Shown: positions 34,669 to 43,454 of the stretch, one piece after another
How positions within the stretch are numbered: the stretch's first letter is position 1
Layout of the letters: every line of letters begins with the position of its first letter
Assembly: GCF_900114165.1 (NCBI RefSeq)
Contig: NZ_FOSB01000004.1
Location: 186,001-250,000, forward strand
From: Halobacillus dabanensis
GTDB taxonomy: Bacteria > Bacillota > Bacilli > Bacillales > Halobacillaceae
Direction: 5' to 3'
Length of the DNA stretch: 64,000 nt
Notes under the pieces: model-generated
The model's database searches: none
What the model was told of the DNA's origin: nothing
The model's input: the letters and a program-made list of their open reading frames with translations, nothing else
Translations under genes and position numbers: made by a program

Positions 34669-35928
34669 TTAATTGAACAAGCTAAATACTTTGAAGATGA
34701 TCCAGTTGACCAAGTTTCCGCCCTGGTCGATACTTGAGATTTTTGCAGACCCTTCCGGCATATCAAAATCAGCATTTACAGCCATTTCTGTGAACACAGG
34801 CGCAACGTCTGTAGCCATGTAAAGGGATAAGGCAATCATCAATGTTCCGACGATTACGGAATGAACGATATTCCCCCGTGCAGCTCCAACAATAAAGGCG
34901 ACAACGAATGGGATTGTGGCTAAATCCCCGAACGGAAGAAGGGAATTCCCTGGCAAGATGACTGCTAGAACCACTGTAACAGGCACTAGAATCAAAGCCG
35001 TGGAGATGACAGCAGGGTGACCTAAAGCAACCGCTGCATCTAATCCAATATAAATTTCCCGATCTCCAAAACGTTTCGATAACCATTCACGTGCAGATTC
35101 AGAGACAGGCATTAATCCTTCCATAAGAATCTTGACCATTCTAGGCATCAGAACCATAACTGCTGCCATAGCCATTCCGATTTCAATGACTTCCCCTACA
35201 CTGTAACCAGCAAGGACTCCAATAGCAGCTCCTAAGAACAAGCCGATGAAAATAGATTCTCCGAAAATACCGAACCTCTTCTGAATCGTCTCCGGATCCG
35301 CGTTCCAATTTTTCACGACAGGGACCTTATTCAATAACTGAACTAAAAAGATCCCAGGAGCATAAGAGATGGTACTTCCTGTAGCAATCGAAACACCAGG
35401 AAGATCAAAGAATTTACTGACCATAGGTGCAGTCCAGTCTGCCACTTTAAGACAGACCACCTGGAAAATGACCGCCGCAATCAACCCTTGAATAATACTT
35501 CCAGATACCGCATAAACCATTGCGGCCATAAATGTATAATGCCAAAAATTCCAAATATCGACGTTCATCGTCTTTGTCGTTTTTGTCAAAAGCATGATGA
35601 CATTGACGAGAAGACCTAATGGAATAATGAATGCCGCTACAACTGATGCCCAGGCGATAGAAGACGAGGCTGGCCATCCTACGTCGATCACATTCAACTC
35701 CACACCTAAACGATCGACCATACCTTGTGCTGCTGGACCTAAGTTATTGACAAGCAAATCAACAACTAAGAAAATCCCCACAAATGCTACACCGATCGTT
35801 AAACCAGATCGAAAGGCTTTCCCTGGTTTCTGGCCGAATAGCAAACCTAATAAGAAAATGGCAACAGGCAAAATGACAGTTGCCCCTAAGTCTAAAAACC
35901 CTTGTACGATGTCGACGAAACCCTGCAT
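34669..35928 (-). CDS. gatC: PTS galactitol-type transporter subunit IIC, 419 aa
   Basis: Polytopic membrane permease of the galactitol (Gat) PTS family. It starts with MQGFVDIVQGFLDLGATVILPVAIFLLGLLFG and has about ten hydrophobic segments. Gat-IIC signatures are seen in ALGHPAVIS and in LLPFGDLATIPFVVAFIVGAARGNIVHSVI near 330-360. Length agrees with GatC. It follows the second IIB gene by 47 bases. Substrate could be galactitol or another polyol such as arabitol or sorbitol; the dehydrogenase pair agrees with a polyol. Confidence 0.92.
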   Translation of the reverse strand: MQGFVDIVQGFLDLGATVILPVAIFLLGLLFGQKPGKAFRSGLTIGVAFVGIFLVVDLLVNNLGPAAQGMVDRLGVELNVIDVGWPASSSIAWASVVAAFIIPLGLLVNVIMLLTKTTKTMNVDIWNFWHYTFMAAMVYAVSGSIIQGLIAAVIFQVVCLKVADWTAPMVSKFFDLPGVSIATGSTISYAPGIFLVQLLNKVPVVKNWNADPETIQKRFGIFGESIFIGLFLGAAIGVLAGYSVGEVIEIGMAMAAVMVLMPRMVKILMEGLMPVSESAREWLSKRFGDREIYIGLDAAVALGHPAVISTALILVPVTVVLAVILPGNSLLPFGDLATIPFVVAFIVGAARGNIVHSVIVGTLMIALSLYMATDVAPVFTEMAVNADFDMPEGSAKISSIDQGGNLVNWIIFKVFSLFN

Positions 35929-35975
35929 GTATAGTCCTCCCTCGTTCTAACAGGTGACAAAATTGTGTTGTTCGT

Positions 35976-36260
35976 TTACTTTTGAAGTTCCTGTAGAATT
36001 TCTTTTTTTGTCTGTTCTGTTCCGATACCAGTCAAAAATGTCCTTGCATTGATGACTGGAAACGGAAATTCTTTTTGAGTCATCGCTGTCGTAACCAACA
36101 AATCCGCTGTATCTACATATCCGCCTACTTCGGAGATTTTAATTTGGACAAGATCCACATCCAGGTTATTCTCTTTTGCCATTTCTTCAATAGCTCCATT
36201 TACGACCGTAGATGTTGCGATTCCTGCTCCACATGCGACCAATACTTGTTTTTTTGCCAT
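35976..36260 (-). CDS. gatB2: PTS galactitol-type IIB, second copy, 94 aa
   Basis: Cytoplasmic phosphocarrier. The phosphorylated cysteine is C10 in VLVACGAGIATSTVV. It is almost the same protein as the upstream gene: residues 1-64 are identical and six of the last 30 differ (F/Y, T/S, E/D, Q/A, Q/T, E/A). Both copies have their own ribosome site (GGAGAG). Tandem gatB pairs are unusual. This could reflect dosage or divergence, or relaxation after a recent duplication. Confidence 0.92.
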   Translation of the reverse strand: MAKKQVLVACGAGIATSTVVNGAIEEMAKENNLDVDLVQIKISEVGGYVDTADLLVTTAMTQKEFPFPVINARTFLTGIGTEQTKKEILQELQK

Positions 36261-36289
36261 AATAATCCCTCTCCTTATTTAATAGATTT

Positions 36290-36574
36290 TTATTTTTGAA
36301 GCGCTGTCAAAATTTCTTTTTTCGTAGCATCTGTTCCGATTCCGGTTAAGAAAGACCGTGCGTTGATAACCGGAAATGGGTATTCTTTTTGAGTCATCGC
36401 TGTCGTAACCAGCAAATCCGCTGTGTCTACATATCCGCCTACTTCGGAGATTTTAATTTGAACGAGATCGACGTCCAGATTGTTCTCTTTTGCCATTTCT
36501 TCAATAGCCCCGTTCACGACCGTAGATGTTGCGATTCCTGCTCCACATGCGACCAATACTTGTTTTTTCGCCAT
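36290..36574 (-). CDS. gatB1: PTS galactitol-type IIB, first copy, 94 aa
   Basis: Same fold and length as the second copy, with the active cysteine C10 intact. It lies 2 bases after the IIA stop and 29 bases before the second copy. The DNA of the two copies is also highly similar over the first 190 bases, with mostly synonymous differences, which argues for a recent duplication or gene conversion. Confidence 0.92.
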   Translation of the reverse strand: MAKKQVLVACGAGIATSTVVNGAIEEMAKENNLDVDLVQIKISEVGGYVDTADLLVTTAMTQKEYPFPVINARSFLTGIGTDATKKEILTALQK

Positions 36575-36576
36575 TA

Positions 36577-37101
36577 TTATTTCTCTCCTTCAAGGACACC
36601 GAAGTCTAGCTTTTCTTCTAAAAGACTTCTAATGTTCGTTTTATTTTCTTCTTTAAGAATAGATAATAGAGTTTCCTCCGTTTGAAAAACACTCATTAAC
36701 TGCTGAAGTAAGGATAACTGCGAATGGGCTTCATCCATAGCTAGCATAAAAACAATCCGCACTGGAATCGTTTCCTTATCATCACCCATGACACCAAATT
36801 CAACCGCATCCTTCAGCACCCCTATACTGATGGTTTTGCGTTGGACATGCTCCACATCCGTATGAGGAATAGCCACCGCTACTCCCGCTGTCGGTAGTCC
36901 CGTCGCATATTCTTCTTCCCTTGCGATAATAGCGGGAATAAAACTCTCTTTAACTAAGTTCTCATCGATTAGGTTACGCCCCATTTTTTCTAGTACTTCT
37001 TCTTTGGAAGCTGCCTCCACGTTAAGTAGAATGACAGATTCATTAAAATAGATATTGCTCATCATATTCACCACACTATATAAAATATTTGCACCATTCA
37101 T
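36577..37101 (-). CDS. gatA: PTS IIA, fructose/mannitol type, 174 aa
   Basis: Phosphocarrier of the PTS EIIA-2 family. The active histidine is in GVAVAIPHTDVEHVQ near 75-89. The preceding RNLIDENLVKESFIPAIIAREEEYATGLPT is typical of the family. The start at 37101 overlaps the regulator's stop as ATGA, favouring translational coupling. The internal methionines at 37065 and 37062 (MMSNIYFNES) would give a more usual N-terminus. It passes phosphate to the two IIB proteins encoded just downstream. Confidence 0.9.
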   Translation of the reverse strand: MNGANILYSVVNMMSNIYFNESVILLNVEAASKEEVLEKMGRNLIDENLVKESFIPAIIAREEEYATGLPTAGVAVAIPHTDVEHVQRKTISIGVLKDAVEFGVMGDDKETIPVRIVFMLAMDEAHSQLSLLQQLMSVFQTEETLLSILKEENKTNIRSLLEEKLDFGVLEGEK

Positions 37102-39149
37102 TCAGTGGAATAAGTTTGAATCAGCTCATGGATTTCTTCTGCTTCATCCGCTTGAATGAGTTTGGTTCGGTCTAGTTCTGAACCCGCTAAGTTCATCAAT
37201 TGCATTAATCCATGCATATGCTTTTTCTTATCCTCGGCAGCTATGACGGCAATGACATGAACAGTCTCATCTTCATTAAAGGAAACTCCTTGTTCCACTT
37301 TCAATAAACTCATCCCCGCTTTTATCACTCCATCCTCAGGAGCTGCATGAGGGATGGCGAAATGAGGTGCAATGATGATATATGGATCTCTTTCCATCTG
37401 ATGAACCATTGTATCCACATACCTCTGCTCCACATACCCCCTTGTAACCAGCGGTTCAGATGCGATTTGAATAGCTTCCTCCCAAGAACCGACCGAATCT
37501 TTAACGGTAATGTGATTCAAAGGAATAAGTTGATCTAAGTGAAGGGCCCGTCTTTCCAAACTTTGTTTAATGGAAGACTCTCCATCACGGTGGATATAAG
37601 AATTAAGCTCTTCGACCAACGCTTTTTCATTATGGATGGTCGTGTGATTCCTAATGATATCCATGAGATGGTCGACATGAATATCATTCAATATATATCC
37701 CTGTACTTCCATCATGACTTGTTTCCTTAAGCGCAATCGGTCGTCACGATTGAGGAAAGCCTGACATACGATCACTCTCTCATCTTCATCGCTTTCCAAC
37801 GGAATCGTGGAAAATACAAAATCATAATCCAACTCATATTCCATGTATTCACGCTTAGATAAGGAATCCAGGAAGACGAATTCAGGGAACAGCTCGGTCA
37901 ACTGATTGAACAACAACCGGGATACCGAAACACCTTGCGGACAAACGACAATGGCTTTGACTTTCTTTTCAATGCTTTCCCCTTGTCTTGTCATCCACCC
38001 ACCGATAAGCATCGTCAAATAAGCGACTTCATTATCCGGGATTTCTCTTCCAATGAAACCTTCCAGAGGAGCAATGGAACGTTTGACAAGATGGTGGATC
38101 TCTTTGAGCTCATCTGCAATAGAAGATTGAATGACTTGTGTCTCTGTGAGCCCATACTTGATACGGTAGTAGGCAGGTCTGATATGTTGGAAGAGCTTAT
38201 CGACCAGTTGCTCCCTGTCCTGAAAATAGATACAGGCACTTCTTTCAAAAAGTTGAAGCATATGCTCAATGATCGGAATCAAATCTGACATCGACTCGAT
38301 ATCTGCTAGTTCCTCAGACCGATACACATTGGTCGTCAATAAATGGAGGGTCATGAATAAACGTTCTTCTTCAGGAATGTCCATCGATGCAAAGATCTCT
38401 CCCATGACCTGGTACTCCTTCGTACTCGAAACATCCTCATGCTTCAATGGGAAGTTGGAAATGACGTAGCCTCTCTCGACCCTTCTTAAAATCAAGGCAA
38501 GAATATAAGGCATCATTTCTATTTTTTCATCCGTGAATTGAATATTAAGTTTTTCTTCGAGTTTCTCAATTTGCTGCCTGAATCTAGTCAATTGCTCCGA
38601 AGAGAGTAGAGACAATTCTTTCACTTTGCTTGCCCCAGTATGCATCAGCAATTCATAAGTGACCTTGATTAGCACCCGGCGAATTTGAAACTCCTTCCCC
38701 TCCAACATATAGCCTGTCTTTCGGGAATATTTAATGGTGATCTCATAAGGATCCAAAAAGGACTGGGCTTCTTTCAGGTCATTCAAAATGGTATTTTTAC
38801 TAAAATCCAGCTCGAAGGTAAAATGGTTCAAGGACAATTCTTCTCTGCATATGAGCATCAAGATAATCAGATGAACCCTTTGTCTTTCTGATAGTACTAT
38901 TGTTTCAACGCTTGGCTTATGTTCGCCATTCACGCGGACAAAGATCGATCGGTCAATGATGAATTGCCCTTGTCTCGTTCGCTCAATTTCAGGAAGGTTG
39001 TGAGACACCAACCAATTGTTGATTTTGTTGAAACTGTAACCAAGTTGTCTCCGTGTTAGATCATATTTCTTCTCAAGTGTCGTACTCGTGATTTTCGGAT
39101 TAACAACTAATTCTTGGAGTATTTTATTACTTCTTTCGTTAAGTTCCAC
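37098..39149 (-). CDS. PTS-regulated activator of the MtlR/GatR (PRD) family, 683 aa
   Basis: Multi-domain regulator. Two N-terminal helix-turn-helix segments (residues 1-180) are followed by two PTS regulation domains (about 195-290 and 310-395). An EIIB-like domain carries VVCPQGVSVSRLLFNQL near 410-426. A C-terminal EIIA-like domain has the histidine in PHFAIPHAAPEDG near 588. These allow phosphorylation by HPr and by the operon's own EIIA and EIIB, so the protein senses uptake activity. It begins the gat operon and has the cre-like site 52 bases upstream of its ATG. Confidence 0.92.
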   Translation of the reverse strand: MELNERSNKILQELVVNPKITSTTLEKKYDLTRRQLGYSFNKINNWLVSHNLPEIERTRQGQFIIDRSIFVRVNGEHKPSVETIVLSERQRVHLIILMLICREELSLNHFTFELDFSKNTILNDLKEAQSFLDPYEITIKYSRKTGYMLEGKEFQIRRVLIKVTYELLMHTGASKVKELSLLSSEQLTRFRQQIEKLEEKLNIQFTDEKIEMMPYILALILRRVERGYVISNFPLKHEDVSSTKEYQVMGEIFASMDIPEEERLFMTLHLLTTNVYRSEELADIESMSDLIPIIEHMLQLFERSACIYFQDREQLVDKLFQHIRPAYYRIKYGLTETQVIQSSIADELKEIHHLVKRSIAPLEGFIGREIPDNEVAYLTMLIGGWMTRQGESIEKKVKAIVVCPQGVSVSRLLFNQLTELFPEFVFLDSLSKREYMEYELDYDFVFSTIPLESDEDERVIVCQAFLNRDDRLRLRKQVMMEVQGYILNDIHVDHLMDIIRNHTTIHNEKALVEELNSYIHRDGESSIKQSLERRALHLDQLIPLNHITVKDSVGSWEEAIQIASEPLVTRGYVEQRYVDTMVHQMERDPYIIIAPHFAIPHAAPEDGVIKAGMSLLKVEQGVSFNEDETVHVIAVIAAEDKKKHMHGLMQLMNLAGSELDRTKLIQADEAEEIHELIQTYSTE

Positions 39150-39200
39150 TCCGTCTGTCCCCCTTCCACATTTTTATTGTAGCACCCACAGAACCCTTAA

Positions 39201-39214
39201 TGTATACGCTTTCA
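39201..39214. promoter_or_regulatory. Candidate cre (CcpA) site upstream of the PTS operon
   Basis: TGTATACGCTTTCA matches the cre consensus at all but one constrained position and is 52 bases upstream of the regulator's start on the minus strand. Confidence 0.6.
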
Positions 39215-39283
39215 TCCCAAGATGGTGAATATACAATGTACATCATAGGGATTTACTTTTTTAAAATTCAAATATTTAGAGAT

Positions 39284-39325
39284 AAAAAAAGTAAGGAACC
39301 TCCTTTATGGAAGTTCCGATTCCTT
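39284..39325 (-). terminator. Terminator of alaX
   Basis: AAGGAA and TTCCTT arms with an inner GGAAC/GTTCC stem. A7 at 39284-39290 gives a T-run on the minus strand, 35 bases past the alaX stop. Confidence 0.75.
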
Positions 39326-39359
39326 GTGTATTATTGATCCAAGAGATGGTTTCATTTGA

Positions 39360-40544
39360 TCATAGTAAGGCCTTCACTCGGTCAGCAAGATCCACTCCTT
39401 CGATCAATCTCTTGCCGCCTCCTTGTACAAAATTCGGTTTTCCACCACCTTTTCCTTCAATTATAGGCAGCACTTGTTTCGCGACTTCATTCATATTCCG
39501 GTCAATATCTGACCCACAAGCAAGCACGAATTGTAATTGATTTTCTTGTTCACTGATCAAAATCAGATATGCCTCAGGAGTTTTTTCACTGATCGCTTTT
39601 CCTAGAGATTGCAGCGTCTTGATGGGACGGTTCAGGAACACTCGCTGAATCACATTCTCTTCAATTGAGTCTTCAATGATTTCCCGCGCTTCATATTTAT
39701 GAAGTTGTTCTTCTAGTTCAGCGATTCTCTTATCTTTTTCTTTACTAGCCTTGATCAACTCCTGGACCTCCTCGACAAGCTGTTGCTCTGGTTTCGGAAC
39801 GATCTGCTTCATTTCCGTTAGTATTTGGTGTTTTTGACCCAGCTTATCCAACACCCGGTACCCGCAGACAAATTCTAGGCGCACCTGTTTTTTGTTTTTC
39901 GTCCATCCTAAAAACTTGGCAGCCATCACCTCTCCTGTAGCGTTAGGATGTGTACCTCCACACCCGTTGTAATCAATTTCCGGAATTATGACAAGGCGGA
40001 CTTCATCTTCAACGGCCAGTGTTTTTCGTAAAGGGTATTGCTCCGCCTCTTCCACAGACACCCATTTCGTTACTACCGGGTAGTTCGCACGGATGATGCG
40101 GTTTACTTGGTCTTCTGCCTGTCCCAAAAGACGATCGGATAGCTTTTCTGTATCCAGATCGATCGTCACCGTATCTTTTCCTAAGTGGAAGCTCGTTGTC
40201 GGTACCCCGAAGTCATCATGGAAAACGGCTGAGATGATATGTTGGCCAGAGTGTTGTTGCATATGATCGATTCGTCGCGCTTGATCGATACTTCCATACA
40301 CCCTCCCATCCCCGTCCGAAAGCCGTTCTCTCGTGTAATGTCGTACCTCGCCGTCGAGTTCTTCCACATCAATTACTTCGATTCCATTCAGTTTTCCTGT
40401 ATCATGCGGCTGCCCACCACCCGTAGGATAAAATGCTGTTTCTTCAAGTACCGCATAACTTCCACGCTCATCTTCATCTATGTTAATAATGGTAGATTCG
40501 AATTCCATTTGATATGGATCCTCATAGTAAAGCCTTCTTGTCAT
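39360..40544 (-). CDS. alaX: Alanyl-tRNA editing protein AlaX-L, 394 aa
   Basis: Stand-alone editing enzyme that deacylates mischarged Ser-tRNA(Ala) and similar species. The N-terminal beta-barrel domain (1-90) contains FYPTGGGQPHDTGKL. The zinc site is built from HMQQHSGQHII (HxxxH near 97-101) and from CGGTHPNATGEV near 200. A coiled-coil linker spans about 255-290, and a DHHA1 domain forms the C-terminus (GGGKPNFVQGGG motif). The AlaRS aminoacylation domain is absent, as expected for the L form. Monocistronic with RBS GGAGG. Confidence 0.92.
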   Translation of the reverse strand: MTRRLYYEDPYQMEFESTIINIDEDERGSYAVLEETAFYPTGGGQPHDTGKLNGIEVIDVEELDGEVRHYTRERLSDGDGRVYGSIDQARRIDHMQQHSGQHIISAVFHDDFGVPTTSFHLGKDTVTIDLDTEKLSDRLLGQAEDQVNRIIRANYPVVTKWVSVEEAEQYPLRKTLAVEDEVRLVIIPEIDYNGCGGTHPNATGEVMAAKFLGWTKNKKQVRLEFVCGYRVLDKLGQKHQILTEMKQIVPKPEQQLVEEVQELIKASKEKDKRIAELEEQLHKYEAREIIEDSIEENVIQRVFLNRPIKTLQSLGKAISEKTPEAYLILISEQENQLQFVLACGSDIDRNMNEVAKQVLPIIEGKGGGKPNFVQGGGKRLIEGVDLADRVKALL

Positions 40545-40642
40545 TGTAAGTCCTCCTCTATTTTTCTAACGATATCGTAACATGTTTTCATTATACGGAG
40601 GGGATTCCCAATCACAGACTGACTTGATGGTAAAATATGTAT

Positions 40643-40675
40643 GACCTGGTCACCCATTATTTGGGTGACCAGGTC
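40643..40675. repeat. Hairpin, variant of the dispersed GACCTGGT element
   Basis: GACCTGGTCACCC pairs with GGGTGACCAGGTC. It lies upstream of alaX and downstream of the gbsA terminator and resembles the elements at 2600 and 4681. Confidence 0.6.
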
Positions 40676-40723
40676 TGTCAATAAATGGTGATTAATGTTG
40701 ATGAGTTCTATTTGAACTAGAAT

Positions 40724-40760
40724 AAGCTCCCCTTCTTGGTAAAGCCAACGAGGGGAGCTT
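40724..40760 (-). terminator. Hairpin downstream of gbsA
   Basis: AAGCTCCCC pairs with GGGGAGCTT around 19 bases. It is 74 bases beyond the gbsA stop on the minus strand and has only a short A/T tract next to it. Confidence 0.65.
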
Positions 40761-40833
40761 AATTTAATCCTTTCTATATTATAAAGGATGTTATTAATAT
40801 AATAGGACCAATCATGTAAATGAGGATAGGATT

Positions 40834-42303
40834 TTAAAACCAGTGAAGCGGAGCTGGGTTTGTGTTTTCATATACATGCTTCACTTCGGTATATTCTTCA
40901 AGTCCCTGCTTTCCTAGTTCACGACCGATACCAGAAGCTTTATATCCTCCCCATGGAGCCTGGGCAAAATAAGGATGGAAGTCGTTAATCCAAACCGTGC
41001 CCATTCTTAACTCGCTAACGACACGTTCTGCTTTCCTGATATCGGTTGTCCAAACAGCTCCAGCTAGACCATACTTAGAGTCATTTGCTAATTGCACCGC
41101 TTCTTCTTCCGTGTTAAAGCGTTCAACGGTTAATAGTGGACCAAAGGTTTCTTCTTGGACAATGCGCATGGATGTTTCGCATTCGGTAAAAATCGTTGGT
41201 TCAAAAAAGAAGCCTGCCTGCAATCCTTCCGCTTTCGGTCGTTTGCCGCCTGTAATCAGATTAGCTCCTTCTTGAATGCCGATTTGTACATAATTTTCCA
41301 CTTTTTCACGATGTTCTTTGGAAATAAGCGGCCCTGATTGGGTGGAACCATCAAAGCCATTACCGAGTTTGATTTGTTTCGCACGCTCCACCAAAGCTTC
41401 AATGAATGGATCATGAATGGAATCTTGAACGAGCAATCGGGCACCTGCTGAGCATACTTGACCGGCATGGAAAAAGACAGCGTTCAAAGCCTGGTCTACC
41501 GCTGTATCGAAGTCTGCATCATCAAAAACAATGTTAGGGTTTTTACCACCGAGTTCTAGAGCAACCTTTTTAAAGTTTCCTGTAGCGGCCGTCATAACTT
41601 TCCTTCCTGTTTCGATCCCCCCAGTAAAGGAGATAAGATCAACGGAATGGCTCTCAGCAAGCAGCTGGCCCGTTTTGGCGCCTGAACCTAATACTAGGTT
41701 TGCCACCCCTTTAGGTACCCCTGCTTCTTCAATCAGCTCCATCACTTTAATTGTGGTCAAAGGAGTGATTTCACTCGGTTTAATGATAAGAGTGTTACCT
41801 GCAGCAAGTGCCGGTGCCAATTTCCAGGAAGCTTGTAAGAGCGGATAATTCCACGGTGTGATCTGCCCGCAAACACCAACAGGCTCGCGAACGACTTTAC
41901 TTCTGGAATCAGGAATCGGGGATTCGATCACCTCTCCACCATCTTTGTCAGCAAGACCCCCATAATAACGGAACACTTCCGCAATGGTTTTCATATCATC
42001 GATGCTTTCTGTCAGAGTCTTTCCTGAATCCAATGTTTCAAGTTCAGCCAATTCCTGTTGGTCACGTTCAATCAACTCAGCAACTTTCTGCACAAGTTTC
42101 CCTCGTTCCGTTGCAGAGGTATGACGCCATTCTCCATTGTCGAAAGCTTCCCTTGCTGCAAGGATTGCCGACTGTGTATCCGTTTCATCCCCTTCTGGAA
42201 CTTCGGCAATCGTCTCTTGGTTGAATGGATTAATAATCGTACGTGTATGACCATTAGTGGCTGCGGTCCATTCACCATTGATGTACATGTTTTTCTTCAT
42301 CAT
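40834..42303 (-). CDS. gbsA: Betaine aldehyde dehydrogenase, 489 aa
   Basis: Oxidises betaine aldehyde to glycine betaine, an osmoprotectant. ALDH signatures are intact: QITPWNYPLLQASWKLAPALAAGNT (cofactor-binding), the catalytic glutamate in LELGGKNPNIVF, the catalytic cysteine in FFHAGQVCSAGARL and the late EETFGPLL. The C-terminal WINDFHPYFAQAPWGGYKASGIGRELG matches BADH. The usual partner choline dehydrogenase (gbsB) and repressor (gbsR) are not beside it. Here it is the last gene of an operon with CHR transporters, an FNR and a Rieske protein, so it may serve a different upstream oxidation. RBS AAAGGAGG. Confidence 0.92.
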   Translation of the reverse strand: MMKKNMYINGEWTAATNGHTRTIINPFNQETIAEVPEGDETDTQSAILAAREAFDNGEWRHTSATERGKLVQKVAELIERDQQELAELETLDSGKTLTESIDDMKTIAEVFRYYGGLADKDGGEVIESPIPDSRSKVVREPVGVCGQITPWNYPLLQASWKLAPALAAGNTLIIKPSEITPLTTIKVMELIEEAGVPKGVANLVLGSGAKTGQLLAESHSVDLISFTGGIETGRKVMTAATGNFKKVALELGGKNPNIVFDDADFDTAVDQALNAVFFHAGQVCSAGARLLVQDSIHDPFIEALVERAKQIKLGNGFDGSTQSGPLISKEHREKVENYVQIGIQEGANLITGGKRPKAEGLQAGFFFEPTIFTECETSMRIVQEETFGPLLTVERFNTEEEAVQLANDSKYGLAGAVWTTDIRKAERVVSELRMGTVWINDFHPYFAQAPWGGYKASGIGRELGKQGLEEYTEVKHVYENTNPAPLHWF

Positions 42304-42318
42304 TAGTCTCTTCCTCCT

Positions 42319-42849
42319 TTAACCATAAATCAAAATCCCTAAAATACCGGAAAGGCTGATCACCAAAAGCGGTGATACTTTTTTATACAGCAGAATCACC
42401 GCTAATAACATAATTGCATACTGAAAAGTGTCCACGGATGTTGTAAAGAGATCATTTTGGATTCCCATTCGGATTCCGGCATACAAAATCAACGCCGTTA
42501 TCACTGGGTGAACTCCATATAAGCTGCGACTCAATAATGGAGTTTGCGCATGACGAGCCAGCAGTTTAGTTAATAAAAGGATTACGAACAAAGAAGGAAG
42601 TAAATTACTGACGGCTGCTATGACCGCCCCTCCTACCCCTGCTGTTTGATAGCCTATAAACATGGCCGAATTGGTTGCAATTGGACCTGGAGCTGACCCG
42701 GCAATGGCAATAATATCAGTGAATTGTTGGGGAGATATCCATTCATGTTTACGGACCGCTTGTTCCATAAGTGGAATCATCGCATATCCCCCACCGAATC
42801 CAAACAAGCCGATTTTAAAAAACTCGATAAAAAGATAGAACAAGAGCAT
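42319..42849 (-). CDS. Short-chain CHR transporter subunit, 176 aa
   Basis: Half of a two-gene chromate-transport-family protein. The signature LFGFGGGYAMIPLMEQAV near 15-32 and the following IAGSAPGPIATNSAMFIGYQTAG are as in YwrA/YwrB. About five hydrophobic segments are present. It lies 15 bases upstream of gbsA and 5 bases after the partner. The CHR family includes chromate exporters and sulfate-like carriers; osmolyte context makes a plain chromate role uncertain. Confidence 0.88.
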   Translation of the reverse strand: MLLFYLFIEFFKIGLFGFGGGYAMIPLMEQAVRKHEWISPQQFTDIIAIAGSAPGPIATNSAMFIGYQTAGVGGAVIAAVSNLLPSLFVILLLTKLLARHAQTPLLSRSLYGVHPVITALILYAGIRMGIQNDLFTTSVDTFQYAIMLLAVILLYKKVSPLLVISLSGILGILIYG

Positions 42850-42854
42850 AATCG

Positions 42855-43454
42855 TCAGCTCCTTTTAGGATGCCACGTATGAGATAACCATCCTGTTAAG
42901 GCACCCCCGATGATCAGGAACACCGGGGAGATCGATAAGCTGAAAAGCAGGCTGGTGGCGATTATGAATAACAACACGGTAAAACGATCTTTTATCGCTC
43001 CTTTGCCGATTTTAAAAGCTGCAAATAATATAAGTCCGACAATGGCTGGACGAATCCCCTGAAAAGCACTCTGTACAAAGGATAGGTCTTGATAGGCCAA
43101 AAAGAGATAGGTTAACCCAAGAATTATTAGAGCGGAGGGAATCAACATTCCGATCATAGCAGCGACGGCACCACCTATCCCACGAACCATGTAACCGATA
43201 TAAATGGCTGAATTAATAGCAATCGAACCAGGAGCCGATTGGGCGACCGCTAATACATTGGGCACATCTTCTGTCGCAAACCACTTCTTTTTGTTAACTA
43301 TTTCCCTCTCAATATGAGGAATCAAAGCAATCCCACCCCCAAAAGCGAGGGGGCTGATCCTCATAAAGGTTAGAAACAGGCCAAATAAAACGCTTATATA
43401 GTTGTCCGCTCCGTCCGTCTCTTTAGCTTGTAATAACAAGGAATTACTCTCCAC
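42855..43454 (-). CDS. Short-chain CHR transporter subunit, 199 aa
   Basis: Second half of the pair. The signature SPLAFGGGIALIPHIEREIV near 34-53 and AQSAPGSIAINSAIYIGYMVRG follow the same order as in the other half, so the two form an antiparallel heterodimer like other short CHR proteins. The start overlaps the FNR stop by 11 bases, so translation is probably coupled. A hydrophilic N-terminus of about 20 residues precedes the first helix. Confidence 0.86.
   Translation of the reverse strand: MESNSLLLQAKETDGADNYISVLFGLFLTFMRISPLAFGGGIALIPHIEREIVNKKKWFATEDVPNVLAVAQSAPGSIAINSAIYIGYMVRGIGGAVAAMIGMLIPSALIILGLTYLFLAYQDLSFVQSAFQGIRPAIVGLILFAAFKIGKGAIKDRFTVLLFIIATSLLFSLSISPVFLIIGGALTGWLSHTWHPKRS

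Noticed and set aside
35976-36574. Assembly error as sole cause of the two IIB genes
   Set aside because: The copies differ at several codons and have distinct flanks, so a simple assembly duplicate is unlikely, though read depth would settle it.
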